The position numbers and the translations under genes are program-made. The notes beneath the pieces are model-generated. The model was not told where the DNA came from, ran no database searches, and saw only the letters and a program-made list of their open reading frames with translations. Source: Enterobacter quasihormaechei (GTDB lineage Bacteria > Pseudomonadota > Gammaproteobacteria > Enterobacterales > Enterobacteriaceae). From it: DNA of 64,000 nt. Below are positions 51,400 to 63,873 of this stretch, one piece after another (position 1 is the first letter of the stretch; each line of letters starts with the position of its first letter). Location of the stretch: positions 186,001 to 250,000 of the forward strand of contig NZ_SJON01000002.1 of assembly GCF_004331385.1 (NCBI RefSeq), written 5' to 3'.

Positions 51400-52917
51400 T
51401 TATTTCACCGGACGCATCGCCGGGAACAGGATCACGTCGCGGATGGTGTGGCTGTTGGTGAACAGCATAACCATACGGTCGATACCAATACCCAGGCCAG
51501 CCGTCGGCGGCAGGCCGTGTTCCAGCGCGGTTACGTAGTCTTCGTCGAAGAACATCGCTTCGTCGTCGCCTGCCGCTTTCGCATTAACCTGATCCTGGAA
51601 GCGCTGCGCCTGATCTTCTGCATCGTTCAGCTCGCTGAAACCGTTGCCGATTTCGCGGCCACCGATGAAGAATTCGAAGCGGTCAGTAATTTCCGGGTTC
51701 TCGTCATTACGACGCGCCAGCGGAGACACTTCCGCCGGGTATTCGGTGATGAAGGTCGGCTGAATCAGGTGCGCTTCTGCCACTTCTTCGAAGATCTCGG
51801 TCACGATACGGCCCAGACCCCAGCTCTTCTCCACCTTGATACCGATGCTTTCGGCGATCGCTTTCGCAGAGTCAAAGTTATCCAGATCCGCCATCTCGGT
51901 TTCCGGACGGTATTTCTTGATCGCTTCGCGCATGGTCAGTTTTTCGAATGGCTTGCCGAAGTCGAACACTTCTTCACCGTAAGGCACTTCGGTGGTGCCC
52001 AGAATATCCTGCGCCAGGGTGCGGAACAGGGATTCGGTCAGCTCGATCAGATCTTTGTAATCCGCATACGCCATGTAGAGTTCCATCATGGTGAACTCTG
52101 GGTTATGGCGCACAGAGATGCCTTCGTTACGGAAGTTACGGTTGATCTCAAACACGCGGTCGAAACCACCTACCACCAGACGCTTCAGGTACAGTTCCGG
52201 CGCGATACGCAGGTACATGTCGAGATCCAGGGCGTTGTGATGGGTGATGAACGGACGGGCAGATGCGCCGCCAGGGATCACCTGCATCATCGGGGTTTCC
52301 ACTTCCATAAAGTCGCGGTTAACCATGAACTGGCGAATACCGGCCATGATCTGAGAGCGAATTTTGAAGGTCTTACGGGATTCATCGTTAGAGATGAGGT
52401 CCAGGTAGCGCTGACGATAGCGCGCTTCCTGATCCTGCAAACCGTGGAACTTGTCCGGCAGCGGGCGCAGGGCTTTGGTCAGCAAACGCAGCTCTGTGCA
52501 GTGGATAGACAGTTCACCGGTCTTGGTTTTGAACAGTTTACCTTTTGCGCCCAGGATATCGCCCAGGTCCCACTTCTTGAACTGCTCGTTGTAGATGCCT
52601 TCCGGCAGGTCGTCACGGGAGACGTACAGCTGAATGCGGCCGCCAACGTCCTGCAAGGTCACGAAGGACGCCTTACCCATGATACGACGGGTCATCATAC
52701 GGCCAGCCACGGACACTTCAACGTTCAGCGCTTCAAGCTCTTCGTTCTCTTTACCGTCGAAGTCAGCGTGCAGTTGGTCTGAGGTGTGGTCACGACGAAA
52801 ATCGTTCGGGAACGGCACGCCCTGCTCGCGCAGCGCTGCCAGCTTCTCGCGGCGGGTTTTCAGTTCGTTGTTAAGATCGACTACCGCGTCAGCGCCCTGT
52901 GCTTGTTGTTCAGACAT
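51400..52917 (-). CDS. lysS: LysS, lysyl-tRNA synthetase (class II)
   Basis: 505 residues, as in E. coli. An N-terminal OB-fold that binds the anticodon is followed by a class II core: motif 2 [14 protein letters not shown] and motif 3 [13 protein letters not shown]. It charges tRNA-Lys in the cytoplasm. It follows prfB after 9 bp, the conserved prfB-lysS operon. Confidence 0.97.
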   Translation of the reverse strand: MSEQQAQGADAVVDLNNELKTRREKLAALREQGVPFPNDFRRDHTSDQLHADFDGKENEELEALNVEVSVAGRMMTRRIMGKASFVTLQDVGGRIQLYVSRDDLPEGIYNEQFKKWDLGDILGAKGKLFKTKTGELSIHCTELRLLTKALRPLPDKFHGLQDQEARYRQRYLDLISNDESRKTFKIRSQIMAGIRQFMVNRDFMEVETPMMQVIPGGASARPFITHHNALDLDMYLRIAPELYLKRLVVGGFDRVFEINRNFRNEGISVRHNPEFTMMELYMAYADYKDLIELTESLFRTLAQDILGTTEVPYGEEVFDFGKPFEKLTMREAIKKYRPETEMADLDNFDSAKAIAESIGIKVEKSWGLGRIVTEIFEEVAEAHLIQPTFITEYPAEVSPLARRNDENPEITDRFEFFIGGREIGNGFSELNDAEDQAQRFQDQVNAKAAGDDEAMFFDEDYVTALEHGLPPTAGLGIGIDRMVMLFTNSHTIRDVILFPAMRPVK

Positions 52918-52926
52918 GTTGGTTCC

Positions 52927-54025
52927 TCATAACCCTGCTTTCAAACTTGCTTCGATAAATTGGTCCAGGCTGCCGTCCAGCACCGCCTGCGTGTTACGGG
53001 TTTCAACCCCGGTACGCAGGTCTTTGATGCGGGAGTCATCAAGGACGTAAGAACGGATCTGGCTGCCCCAGCCGATGTCGGACTTGTTGTCTTCCATCGC
53101 CTGCTTCTCAGCATTTTTCTTCTGCATCTCCAGCTCATAAAGCTTCGCTTTCATCTGCTTCATGGCCTGGTCTTTGTTCTTATGCTGGGAACGGTCGTTC
53201 TGGCACTGTGTGACCAGCCCGGTTGGAATGTGGGTAATACGCACCGCCGATTCCGTACGGTTAACGTGCTGACCACCCGCGCCGGATGCGCGGTACACGT
53301 CAATACGCAGGTCCGCCGGGTTGATGTCGATATCGATATCTTCATCCACTTCCGGGTAGACAAACGCGGAGCTGAAGGAGGTGTGGCGACGGCCACCGGA
53401 GTCAAATGGACTCTTACGCACCAGGCGGTGAACGCCGGTTTCAGTACGCAGCCAGCCGTAGGCGTAGTCACCGATGATCTTGATGGTGACGGACTTAATG
53501 CCGGCAACTTCACCTTCAGACTCTTCGATAATCTCGGTTTTGAAACCGCGCGCTTCCGCCCAGCGCAGATACATACGCATCAGCATGCTGGCCCAGTCCT
53601 GCGCTTCGGTACCGCCAGAACCTGCCTGAATATCGAGATAGCAGTCAGCGCTGTCGTATTCGCCGGAGAACATACGACGGAATTCCAGCTGCGCCAGCTT
53701 TTCTTCCAGCACGTCGAGTTCTGCCACGGCTTCGTTAAAGGTTTCTTCGTCGTCGGCTTCGACGGCCAGCTCCAGCAGCCCAGAAACATCTTCCAGACCC
53801 TGCGACATCTGATCCAGCGTATCTACGATAGCTTCGAGGGAGGAACGCTCTTTACCCAGCGCCTGAGCGCGTTCAGGTTCGTTCCAGACGTCCGGCTGTT
53901 CCAGCTCGGCGTTTACTTCTTCGAGACGCTCTTTCTTGGCATCGTAGTCAAAGATACCCCCTAAGAACGTCAGAGCGCTCCGTGAGGTCCTGAATGCGGT
54001 TTTTTACCGGATTAATTTCAAACAT
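52927..54025 (-). CDS. prfB: PrfB, peptide chain release factor 2 (programmed +1 frameshift)
   Basis: 365 residues after frameshifting. Frame 1 runs from ATG 54025 for 25 codons ([20 protein letters not shown], then LRGYL) to an in-frame TGA at 53950-53948. The slippery CTT-TGA-C follows an internal AGGGGG, the classic signal. Frame 2 continues to 52927. It recognises UGA and UAA (SPF motif in RKSPFDSGG) and frees the peptide (GGQ in SGAGGQHV). Ala precedes SGAGGQ, the common residue, unlike the Thr of K-12. Low RF2 levels raise frameshifting, so the gene controls itself. Confidence 0.97.
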
Positions 54026-54115
54026 GGTCTGTTTTCTTTTATGAGCTTGTCAAAATGCGGTGATAAGAGCGGGATTGTACCGAATCCACGCCCTTTTTTA
54101 TAGAGATTACTGACG

Positions 54116-55849
54116 CTAAATTGGCCAGATATTGTCGATGATGATCTGAAGGGAGCGGTTACCGCGAAACTCGTTAATATCCAGCTTATAGGCCAGCTCA
54201 ACCTCGCGCACGCCGTTGTCCGGCCAGATGGAGGTATCAACGTTAAACGCAATGCCGTCCAGCAGCGGCCCGCCGCCGACCGGTTCCACCATCACTTTGA
54301 GGTGGCGTTCGCCGACAATACGCTGTTGCAGCAAACGAAAACGCCCGTCGAAAAGCGGCTCCGGGAACATCTGCCCCCACGGGCCCGCATCGCGCAGCAT
54401 CTGTGCCACGTCCATGGTCATTTCAGCCGGGGAAAGCTCACCGTCAGAAACCACTTCCCCCTGCAACAGCGACGGATCGATCCAGTCGGTGACCAGTTCG
54501 CCAAACAGACGCTGGAATTCGTCGAACTTCGCTTCTTCGAGCGACAGGCCCGCGGCCATTGCGTGGCCGCCGAACTTAATCATCAGGTTCGGATGAAGCG
54601 TGTCGAGACGCTCCAGCGCGTCGCGCATGTGCAGCCCCTGAATCGAGCGTCCGGAGCCTTTCAGCGTGCCGTCCCCGGCAGGCGCAAACGCGATCACCGG
54701 ACGGTGGAAGCGCTCCTTGATGCGTGAGGCCAGAATGCCCACCACGCCCTGGTGCCATTCAGGGTGATACATCGCCAGCCCGCCCGGCAGGGTATCGCCG
54801 CTGCGCTCCAGCTTTTCGCACAGGGTCAGCGCTTCGGCCTGCATCCCCTGCTCAATCTCTTTACGGGTCTGGTTGAGCGCGTCCAGCTCGTTGGCCAGCA
54901 CGCGCGCTTCGCCGATGTTGTCGCACAGCAGCAGCGCGACGCCAACGGACATATCGTCCAGCCGCCCCGCCGCGTTCAGGCGCGGGCCGAGGGCAAAGCC
55001 CAAATCGCTGGCCGCGAGCTTAAGCGGATCGCGGTTGGCAATTTCCAGCAGCGCCTTGATCCCCGGACGGCATTTACCTGCGCGAATACGGCTTAAACCT
55101 TGCCAGGTGAGAATCCGGTTATTGGTATCGAGCGGCACCACGTCCGCTACGGTTCCCAGCGCCACCAGATCGAGATATTCCGCCAGGTTCGGCACGGCTA
55201 TCCCGCGCGATTCAAACCAGCCCTTATCGCGCAGCAACGTGCGCAGCGCCAGCATCAGATAAAACGCCACCCCTACCCCGGCCAGCGATTTCGACGGGAA
55301 ATCACAGTCGCGCAGGTTGGGGTTAATGATGGCTTCGGCGGCCGGCAGGGTTTCTCCTGGCAGGTGGTGATCGGTGACCAGGACCGGGATCCCCAGCGCA
55401 TGGGCATGATCGACCCCCGCATGAGAGGAGATCCCGTTATCCACGGTCATGATCATCTGTGCGCCACGGGCGTGGGCCTGATCGACCACTTCCGGGCTGA
55501 GGCCGTAGCCATCTTCAAACCGGTTCGGCACCAGATAAGTCACGTTATCGCAGCCCAGGGCCCGCAGGCTGAGCACGCTCAGCGCGGTGCTGGTTGCGCC
55601 GTCGGCATCGAAATCGCCCACCACGACAATCCGCGTCCCTTCACGGAACGCGTCGTAGAGCATGTCAGTCGCTTTTTCGATGCCGCTCAGCGCCTGCCAG
55701 GGCAGCATGCCTTTGACGCTGCGCTCAAGATCGCTTGCCGTTCGCACGCCACGGCTGGCATACAGCCGCTTTAGCAGCGGAGGAAGGTCGGCGGGTAAAT
55801 CGGCCGTATCAACCGCTTCACGGCGGCGCAGTTTTATCGGGGCTTTCAC
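54116..55849 (-). CDS. recJ: RecJ, 5'-3' single-strand DNA exonuclease
   Basis: 577 residues, as in E. coli. DHH-family motifs are visible: DFDADGATS (motif I), MTVDNGISSH, VTDHHLPG (the DHH box), and DHHA1-type GGHAMAAGLSL near the C-terminus. It degrades DNA from 5' ends in RecF-pathway recombination, mismatch and base-excision repair. dsbC lies 5 bp upstream in the same direction. Confidence 0.96.
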   Translation of the reverse strand: MKAPIKLRRREAVDTADLPADLPPLLKRLYASRGVRTASDLERSVKGMLPWQALSGIEKATDMLYDAFREGTRIVVVGDFDADGATSTALSVLSLRALGCDNVTYLVPNRFEDGYGLSPEVVDQAHARGAQMIMTVDNGISSHAGVDHAHALGIPVLVTDHHLPGETLPAAEAIINPNLRDCDFPSKSLAGVGVAFYLMLALRTLLRDKGWFESRGIAVPNLAEYLDLVALGTVADVVPLDTNNRILTWQGLSRIRAGKCRPGIKALLEIANRDPLKLAASDLGFALGPRLNAAGRLDDMSVGVALLLCDNIGEARVLANELDALNQTRKEIEQGMQAEALTLCEKLERSGDTLPGGLAMYHPEWHQGVVGILASRIKERFHRPVIAFAPAGDGTLKGSGRSIQGLHMRDALERLDTLHPNLMIKFGGHAMAAGLSLEEAKFDEFQRLFGELVTDWIDPSLLQGEVVSDGELSPAEMTMDVAQMLRDAGPWGQMFPEPLFDGRFRLLQQRIVGERHLKVMVEPVGGGPLLDGIAFNVDTSIWPDNGVREVELAYKLDINEFRGNRSLQIIIDNIWPI

Positions 55850-55854
55850 GCGAA

Positions 55855-56568
55855 TTACTTACCGCCCGTCTGTTTCTGATGCGCGTCGAGGAACGCTTTC
55901 ATCTCTTTTGGACCCTGATAGCCCGGCACCACGTAACCGTTGCTCAGGACAATGGCTGGCGTTCCGCTCACGCCAAACTGGACGCCCAGCGCGTAGTGGT
56001 TAGCGATGTCGATATCGCAGGACGCAGGCTTCACGCCTTTGCCGTTCATCGCGTCATCAAAGGCCTTATTGCGGTCTTTCGCACACCAGATCGCCTTCAT
56101 ATCCTGCTCGGGCTGGCTCTGCACGCCGGCGCGTGGGAAGGCCAGGTAACGCACGGTAATGCCCAGTGCGTTGTAGTCTTTCATCTCTTCATGCAGCTTG
56201 TGGCAGTAGCCGCAGGTGATGTCGGTGAAGACGGTAATGACGTGTTTTTCCTGCGCCGCTTTGTAGACGATCATCTCTTTTTCAAGCGCGTTCAGGTTTT
56301 TCATCAGCAGCTGGTTAGTGACGTTCACCGGCTGCGCGCCGCTCACGTCGTACATTGGCCCCTGAATGATGTGCTTGCCGTCTTCGGTCACGTACAGCAC
56401 GCCGCTGTTGGTCAGCACCGTTTTCATGCCAGCCACCGGCGATGGCTGGATCTCGCTGCTGGCGACGCCGAGTTTCGTCAGAGACTGTTTAATGGCGGCA
56501 TCGTCCGCATGGGCAAATCCGGAAACTGAAGCTGCCAGCAGGGTGAACAGCGCTAAAGACTTTTTCAT
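55855..56568 (-). CDS. dsbC: DsbC, periplasmic disulfide isomerase
   Basis: 237 residues from ATG 56568 with AGGA 7 nt upstream; a longer reading to 56691 was rejected. The signal peptide (MKKSLALFTLLAASVSGFAHA) precedes an N-terminal dimerisation domain and a thioredoxin fold. The active site is TDITCGYCHKLHEEM and the cis-Pro loop GVSGTPAIVL. It shuffles wrong disulfides in the periplasm, kept reduced by DsbD. Between xerD and recJ as in E. coli. Confidence 0.96.
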   Translation of the reverse strand: MKKSLALFTLLAASVSGFAHADDAAIKQSLTKLGVASSEIQPSPVAGMKTVLTNSGVLYVTEDGKHIIQGPMYDVSGAQPVNVTNQLLMKNLNALEKEMIVYKAAQEKHVITVFTDITCGYCHKLHEEMKDYNALGITVRYLAFPRAGVQSQPEQDMKAIWCAKDRNKAFDDAMNGKGVKPASCDIDIANHYALGVQFGVSGTPAIVLSNGYVVPGYQGPKEMKAFLDAHQKQTGGK

Positions 56569-56596
56569 ATATGATCCTGTAACAATTCGTCGGCAC

Positions 56597-57493
56597 TCAC
56601 GCGCGAGGGTGGTGCTGTTGGTGTAGCTGCCGCAGGCGTTCCGTCGCGACATGGGTGTAAATCTGCGTCGTTGAAAGATCGCTGTGTCCAAGCAACATCT
56701 GCACCACGCGTAAATCAGCGCCGTGGTTTAACAGATGCGTCGCGAAGGCGTGACGCAAAACGTGCGGCGACAGCTTTTCACTGTCAATACCCGCCAGTGT
56801 GGCGTAATGTTTAATGCGATGCCAGAACGTTTGTCGCGTCATCTGCTGCGCGCGCTGGCTCGGGAATAATACATCAATGGAAACGCCGTTCAGCAGCCAC
56901 GGACGCCCGTGTTCCAGATACGTCTCCAGCCAGTAGACCGCCTCTTCACCCAGCGGCACCAGCCGTTCTTTGTTCCCTTTACCGATGACGCGCACCACGC
57001 CCTGACGCAGGCTGATATCGCTCATCGTCAGGCCAACCAGTTCGGAAACGCGCAGGCCCGTGGCATACAATAGTTCAAGCATGGCTTTATCGCGTAACTC
57101 CAGCGGAAGGTCAACTGCGGGCGACTGTAATAATCTCTCAACTTGTGCTTCGCTGAGATCTTTTGGCAGCCGCTGAGGCAGTTTAGGCGATGCCAGCAGT
57201 GCGCTGGGATCGTCCGCGCGGATCTTCTCGCGGTAAAGGTGCTGGAACAGTCGGCGCATGGCGCTCAGCAGACGCGCGGAGCTGGTGGCTTTGTACCCCC
57301 CTTCCATCCGCTCGGCCAGTAACCCTTGCAGGTCATCGCTTTGCGCGCTTTCAAGCGTCAGCCCCCGGTGCGCCAGCCACTCCACCAGCAGGGTAAGATC
57401 CCGGCGGTAGGCGCTGAGCGTATTTTCAGCGAGGTTTTTTTCCAGCCACAGCGCGTCGAGAAACTGTTCGATGAGTGCGAGATCCTTTTCCAC
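56597..57493 (-). CDS. xerD: XerD, site-specific tyrosine recombinase
   Basis: 298 residues, as in E. coli. Catalytic residues are seen in ATGLRVSELVGL (Arg), GKGNKERLVPL (Lys), SPHVLRHAFATHLLNHGADL (H-x-x-R), LLGHSDLSTTQIYTHV (His and nucleophile Tyr). With XerC it resolves chromosome dimers at dif under FtsK control. First gene of xerD-dsbC-recJ-prfB-lysS, divergent from fldB. Confidence 0.96.
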   Translation of the reverse strand: MEKDLALIEQFLDALWLEKNLAENTLSAYRRDLTLLVEWLAHRGLTLESAQSDDLQGLLAERMEGGYKATSSARLLSAMRRLFQHLYREKIRADDPSALLASPKLPQRLPKDLSEAQVERLLQSPAVDLPLELRDKAMLELLYATGLRVSELVGLTMSDISLRQGVVRVIGKGNKERLVPLGEEAVYWLETYLEHGRPWLLNGVSIDVLFPSQRAQQMTRQTFWHRIKHYATLAGIDSEKLSPHVLRHAFATHLLNHGADLRVVQMLLGHSDLSTTQIYTHVATERLRQLHQQHHPRA

Positions 57494-57594
57494 ATCAGCC
57501 CCTTTGGTTCTGCAATCCGCCCATTATGCCTGATTGCCATCGGTTTCTGGTACACTACGCGCAAAGTCATAGCAAGAATTGAGATTGTTACGCG

Positions 57595-58116
57595 ATGAAT
57601 ATTGGTCTGTTCTATGGTTCCAGCACCTGCTACACCGAAATGGCGGCGGAGAAAATTCGCGACATCATTGGCCCGGAACTGGTGACGTTGCATAACCTGA
57701 AAGATGACTCGGTCGCCTTGATGGAGCAGTACGATGTGCTGATCCTGGGCATCCCAACCTGGGACTTTGGTGAGATTCAGGAAGACTGGGAAGCCATCTG
57801 GGATCGGCTCGATACGGTCAATTTCGAGGGCAAAATCATTGCGATGTACGGCATGGGCGACCAGCTGGGCTACGGGGAGTGGTTCCTCGACGCGCTCGGC
57901 ATGCTGCATGACAAACTGGCGCCTAAGGGCGCGACGTTTATCGGCTACTGGCCTACGGAAGGCTATGAGTTCACCAGCCCAAAACCCGTCATTGCCGACG
58001 GCCAGCTGTTTGTCGGGCTCGCGCTGGATGAAACCAACCAGTACGATCTCAGCGACGAGCGCCTCCAGACCTGGTGCGAGCAAATTCTGGGTGAGATGGC
58101 CGAGCAGTTTAGCTGA
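57595..58116 (+). CDS. fldB: FldB, flavodoxin 2
   Basis: 173 residues, as in E. coli. The FMN phosphate loop is [15 protein letters not shown] at the start, and isoalloxazine-binding loops are [13 protein letters not shown] and [17 protein letters not shown]. It carries single electrons in the cytoplasm and belongs to the SoxRS regulon in E. coli. Its stop is 2 bp from the convergent ygfX stop. Confidence 0.95.
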   Translation: MNIGLFYGSSTCYTEMAAEKIRDIIGPELVTLHNLKDDSVALMEQYDVLILGIPTWDFGEIQEDWEAIWDRLDTVNFEGKIIAMYGMGDQLGYGEWFLDALGMLHDKLAPKGATFIGYWPTEGYEFTSPKPVIADGQLFVGLALDETNQYDLSDERLQTWCEQILGEMAEQFS

Positions 58117-58117
58117 T

Positions 58118-58528
58118 TTATTCCTGCGTCGGCTGTTGCACGATTAGTCGGCGCAGATCCCGCCACTCCGCGGCATCCATACTGTCTGCTGCCAGCCACA
58201 GGTGCTGGCGTCGATTGTCCTCAACCCGACGCAGCCGTAGCATCATCCCGGTGTTGAGCATCCACGGCGTCCCTATCATCTCCCACTCTTTTCCCTGCCA
58301 GCGCAGGCGAGAATCCATCAGCAGCTTAATTTCACCCTGACGGGCGTTGATTCGACGCTGGCTTCGCACGCTGTCAAACACCACAAACGACAGCAACAGC
58401 AACCACAGAGGGGTGTAGCTAAGCGGCCACGGCACCAGTAACACCAATGCCGCGACCAGTCCGTGGAGCAGTAACGACATCCACTGTGAGCGCCACGAGA
58501 CGCGAAGATCAGATTGCCACAGGACCAC
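58118..58528 (-). CDS. ygfX: YgfX (CptA), inner-membrane partner of SdhE
   Basis: 136 residues with two adjacent membrane helices ([34 protein letters not shown]) and a soluble C-terminal domain ([19 protein letters not shown]). It matches YgfX of E. coli and Serratia, where it acts with SdhE in flavinylation-linked pigment and respiration phenotypes; a toxin role was also proposed. It overlaps sdhE by 20 bp. Confidence 0.93.
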   Translation of the reverse strand: MVLWQSDLRVSWRSQWMSLLLHGLVAALVLLVPWPLSYTPLWLLLLSFVVFDSVRSQRRINARQGEIKLLMDSRLRWQGKEWEMIGTPWMLNTGMMLRLRRVEDNRRQHLWLAADSMDAAEWRDLRRLIVQQPTQE

Positions 58529-58775
58529 GTTCCTGATTCCGTGTTTGAATTAATTGCACCATCCGTTGCAACTCGGTGTCGGCGGGCTTGCCGTGATTCA
58601 TCAGCCAGTTGAATAAATCCGGATCGTCAGACTCAAGCAGGCGGACAAACAGACGCTTATCGTCATCGCTTAAGCTGTCGTACTCATACTCAAAGAAAGG
58701 CATGATGGAGATATCAAGTTCACGCATGCCGCGACGGCACGCCCAGTGAATACGGGCCTTGTTGTTAATATCCAT
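58509..58775 (-). CDS. sdhE: SdhE (YgfY/CptB), FAD assembly factor
   Basis: 88 residues, as in E. coli. The RGxxE motif ([19 protein letters not shown], Arg15-Glu18 region) needed for flavin attachment is present. It helps attach FAD covalently to SdhA and FrdA. Start [16 protein letters not shown] at 58775. Operon with ygfX. Confidence 0.95.
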   Translation of the reverse strand: MDINNKARIHWACRRGMRELDISIMPFFEYEYDSLSDDDKRLFVRLLESDDPDLFNWLMNHGKPADTELQRMVQLIQTRNQERGPVAI

Positions 58776-58948
58776 GTTCTGTTTCCTGCATTACGTTTGG
58801 CACAGTCGGTATCCCGCTCGGTATTCATTATTGCTTTCCGGGACACCTGGTAGTGTAACGTGTTTTTGACCGTTTCTTTACTGGAATATTGCGAACTACG
58901 AGCAGGCTTCCAGAATAATCCCTATTAAGACAGTGGATTACACTATTT

Positions 58949-58964
58949 TGCGTAGCGCTACGCA
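58949..58964. promoter_or_regulatory. Perfect 16-bp palindrome between sdhE and ygfZ
   Basis: TGCGTAGCGCTACGCA reads the same on both strands, 105 bp before ygfZ and 174 bp before sdhE. It could be an operator for a dimeric regulator; none that I know has this core. Confidence 0.5.
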
Positions 58965-59068
58965 TAACCAGGTAATGGCACGAATGGCCTGCTGAAAGCG
59001 CTTGCAATGAATACAGTCTCTTTTACCATTAGGTATTATCAAAGCGTTAAGCAATTCAGGACATCACT

Positions 59069-60049
59069 ATGGCATTTACACCATTTTCTCCTCGCCAGCC
59101 CGCCGCCTCTGCGCGTCTGCCGCTGACGCTGATTACTCTTGATGACTGGGCACTGGCGACCCTGACCGGTGCGGACAGCGAAAAATACCTGCAAGGCCAG
59201 GTCACAGCGGACGTAGCGCAGTTGACTGAACACCAGCATCTGCTGGTCGCCCATTGCGATCCAAAAGGCAAAATGTGGAGCAACCTGCGTCTGTTCCGCC
59301 GTCAGGACGGGTTCGCCTTCATTGAGCGCCGCAGCCTGCGTGACGCCCAGCTCAAAGAGCTGAAAAAATATGCAGTCTTTTCTAAAGTCACTATCGCCCC
59401 GGACGATGAACACGTCCTGCTGGGGGTTGCGGGTTTCCAGGCGCGTGCAGCGCTGAAAAACTTGTTTGCCGAGCTACCGGATGCCGAAAAACAGCTGGTC
59501 AGCGAGGGAGCGACCTCCATTCTGTGGTTCGAGCACCCGGCGGAGCGCTTCCTGCTGGTAACAGACGTGGCAACGGCGGAACGGGTCACCGAGGCCCTTC
59601 GCGGTGAAGCACAGCTCAACAACAGCCAGCAGTGGCTGGCGCTGAACATCGAAGCGGGCCTGCCGGTGATTGACGCGGCAAACAGCGCGCAGTTTATCCC
59701 GCAGGCGACCAACATCCAGGCGCTGGGCGGTATCAGCTTTAAGAAAGGCTGCTACACCGGTCAGGAGATGGTGGCGCGGGCGAAATTCCGCGGCGCGAAC
59801 AAACGTGCCCTGTGGACGCTGGCGGGCCACGCCAGCCGCGTGCCGGAAGCGGGTGAAGATCTCGAGATGAAGATGGGTGAAAACTGGCGTCGTACCGGCA
59901 CCGTGTTAGCCGCCGTACAGCTCGATGATGGCCGCCTGCTGGTGCAGGTTGTCATGAATAATGATATGGAGCCCGACAGCGTATTCCGCGTGCGGGATGA
60001 TGCGAACACGCTCAGCATTGAGCCACTGCCGTATTCACTGGAAGAGTGA
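59069..60049 (+). CDS. ygfZ: YgfZ, folate-dependent Fe-S cluster protein
   Basis: 326 residues, as in E. coli. The signature K-G-C-Y-x-G-Q-E is present in [22 protein letters not shown] (near residue 228) within a GcvT-like tetrahydrofolate fold. It helps keep some Fe-S enzymes, such as MiaB, active during oxidative stress. Start [17 protein letters not shown]; two REP elements follow. Confidence 0.95.
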   Translation: MAFTPFSPRQPAASARLPLTLITLDDWALATLTGADSEKYLQGQVTADVAQLTEHQHLLVAHCDPKGKMWSNLRLFRRQDGFAFIERRSLRDAQLKELKKYAVFSKVTIAPDDEHVLLGVAGFQARAALKNLFAELPDAEKQLVSEGATSILWFEHPAERFLLVTDVATAERVTEALRGEAQLNNSQQWLALNIEAGLPVIDAANSAQFIPQATNIQALGGISFKKGCYTGQEMVARAKFRGANKRALWTLAGHASRVPEAGEDLEMKMGENWRRTGTVLAAVQLDDGRLLVQVVMNNDMEPDSVFRVRDDANTLSIEPLPYSLEE

Positions 60050-60058
60050 GGCAATAGC

Positions 60059-60127
60059 GCCCGGTGGCGCTGCGCTTACCGGGCCTACAGATCCCGTAGG
60101 TCGGGTAAGGCGAAGCCGCCACCCGAC
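60059..60127. repeat. Pair of REP elements (BIME)
   Basis: The first palindrome is GCCCGGT...ACCGGGC (60059-60084). The second is GTCGGGT...ACCCGAC (60100-60127). They lie in opposite orientation between the convergent ygfZ and yqfA. Confidence 0.88.
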
Positions 60128-60133
60128 AACAAA

Positions 60134-60820
<687 letters not shown>

Positions 60821-61053
60821 TTATTCATCGCCAGTCTATGCTAACTGAGAATGATTCCAGTGAACACCTGTTAGCTAAAATAAATCCACAATAAAGATTT
60901 ATCCTTATAATTCAATATAATGAAAAAATAATCCGCCGTACAGATGTAAATTATTTCATTAACGTCTGAGTAATCAATGAGATAAAACCGTCTCCCGCCG
61001 CCGGGCGGCATGGTATGATTCAGGAATAGTGTCCGACAGCGAGTTTAGCCATT

Positions 61054-61791
61054 GTGAGTATGTTCACCCATTCCGCCATTGCCAGCCTCAACAATCTGGA
61101 AATGATGGTCTACAACTACGTCATTAAGAACCGTGACAAAGTGATGTACATGACCATCCGCGAGCTGGCGGATGCGGCGGGCGTTTCCACTACCACCATC
61201 CTGCGCTTTTGCCGCAAGCTCAACTGCGATGGCTACTCTGAGTTCCGCGTGCGCTTTAAGCTCTACCTGGAGCAGAACGAGCCGCAGCAGGCAAATTTTG
61301 GCGCCAGCGAAATTATCAGCTTCTTTAAAAGCGTAAATAACGAAGAGTTCGATGCGTTATTAAATGAGGCCGTCGATATTATTTTATCCTCCGAGCGCAT
61401 TATTTTCGTCGGCGCTGGCACGTCCGGATCGCTGGCAAAATATGGCGCGCGTTTCTTTTCAAATATCGGCAAATTCAGCAACCATATTGACGATCCCTAT
61501 TTCCCGGTCACGAACGATATGGCTAAAAATGCGCTGGCTATTGTGCTCTCCGTCTCCGGCGAAACCGAAGAGATCTTACGCTTTGCCAGCCAGTTCAGCC
61601 TGCACCGCTGCAAGGTACTCTCCATTACCAGCCATGAACACTCTCGTCTCGCGAAGCTGGCAGACTTCAATCTCTCCTGGCACGTTCCGCAAACGCGAAT
61701 CGGCGGCGTTTACGATATCACCACCCAAATTCCTGTGATCTATATTCTGGAATCATTAGGCCGCAAGCTGGCGAAGAAATTAACAGAATAA
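61054..61791 (+). CDS. RpiR/MurR-family regulator next to bglA
   Basis: 245 residues: an N-terminal RpiR HTH (MTIRELADAAGVSTTTILRFCRKLNCDGYSEF) and a C-terminal SIS sugar-phosphate domain (IFVGAGTSGSLAKYGARFFSNIGK, VLSVSGETEEIL). The start is GTG 61054 or ATG 61060; neither has a strong ribosome site. It probably senses a phosphorylated beta-glucoside and controls bglA, 116 bp downstream. Confidence 0.88.
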   Translation: MSMFTHSAIASLNNLEMMVYNYVIKNRDKVMYMTIRELADAAGVSTTTILRFCRKLNCDGYSEFRVRFKLYLEQNEPQQANFGASEIISFFKSVNNEEFDALLNEAVDIILSSERIIFVGAGTSGSLAKYGARFFSNIGKFSNHIDDPYFPVTNDMAKNALAIVLSVSGETEEILRFASQFSLHRCKVLSITSHEHSRLAKLADFNLSWHVPQTRIGGVYDITTQIPVIYILESLGRKLAKKLTE

Positions 61792-61814
61792 AACACCCTG
61801 TTTTTTTGATGTGA

Positions 61815-63341
<1,527 letters not shown>

Positions 63342-63347
63342 TCGCTC

Positions 63348-63371
63348 GCCCTCTCTGCAACCGGAGAGGGC
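63348..63371 (+). terminator. Hairpin after bglA
   Basis: GCCCTCTC pairs perfectly with GAGAGGGC over an 8-nt loop, 6 bp past the stop; no T-run follows. Confidence 0.6.
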
Positions 63372-63465
63372 AAACCGCTTATCTTCCAGACACTTCTTTA
63401 CAGCATTTGCGTTGCCAAAAGATGTTCGCCCGATAATATAGGCGTCCTGAATATTAGAGGCGAAC

Positions 63466-63825
63466 ATGATTAAGCGACAACGCAACGCTATCCTGCTTGT
63501 AGCCCTGGCCTGCCTGGTGGTGCTGATATGCACCGCCCAGCGGATGGCCGGGATGCACGCGCTTGTCATGAACGTCACCGCCGTAAGCCAGTCTGTCCAG
63601 CAGGGGCAGGAAAGTTCCGATGCACCGGTCACCCCGTGTGAGCTTAGCGCCAAATCGCTGATGTCGGTCCCGCCGGTGTTGTTTGAAGGCGCCCTGTTTG
63701 CCGTTACCCTGCTGCTGGCGTTGCTGGCAGCCATTCCGCCGCGCCGCGAGCGGCAGTGGCCTCCCCGCGTTATCTCCCCGCCCCGGTTACGGGTGCATCT
63801 GCGATTATGCGTCTTCCGTGAATGA
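63466..63825 (+). CDS. scsA: ScsA, suppressor of copper sensitivity protein A
   Basis: 119 residues (Salmonella ScsA about 120). An N-terminal helix (NAILLVALACLVVLICTAQRMAG) and a second near residue 75 (FEGALFAVTLLLALLAAIPP) frame a periplasmic loop with the motif TPCELSAKSLMSVPP. The ending VRVHLRLCVFRE-type (RLRVHLRLCVFRE) is as in Salmonella. The scsABCD operon gives tolerance to copper and redox stress. TTTAC-AGCA-TTTGC near 63400 is a weak CpxR-like site. Confidence 0.92.
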   Translation: MIKRQRNAILLVALACLVVLICTAQRMAGMHALVMNVTAVSQSVQQGQESSDAPVTPCELSAKSLMSVPPVLFEGALFAVTLLLALLAAIPPRRERQWPPRVISPPRLRVHLRLCVFRE

Positions 63826-63873
63826 GTCTTCGCCTGTCACTTCAGGTTAATTTATCATTTACGGAGAAAATTT

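Noticed and set aside
51448..52782. 444-codon plus-strand frame opposite lysS
   Set aside because: Complement of a highly conserved synthetase gene, with no ribosome site.
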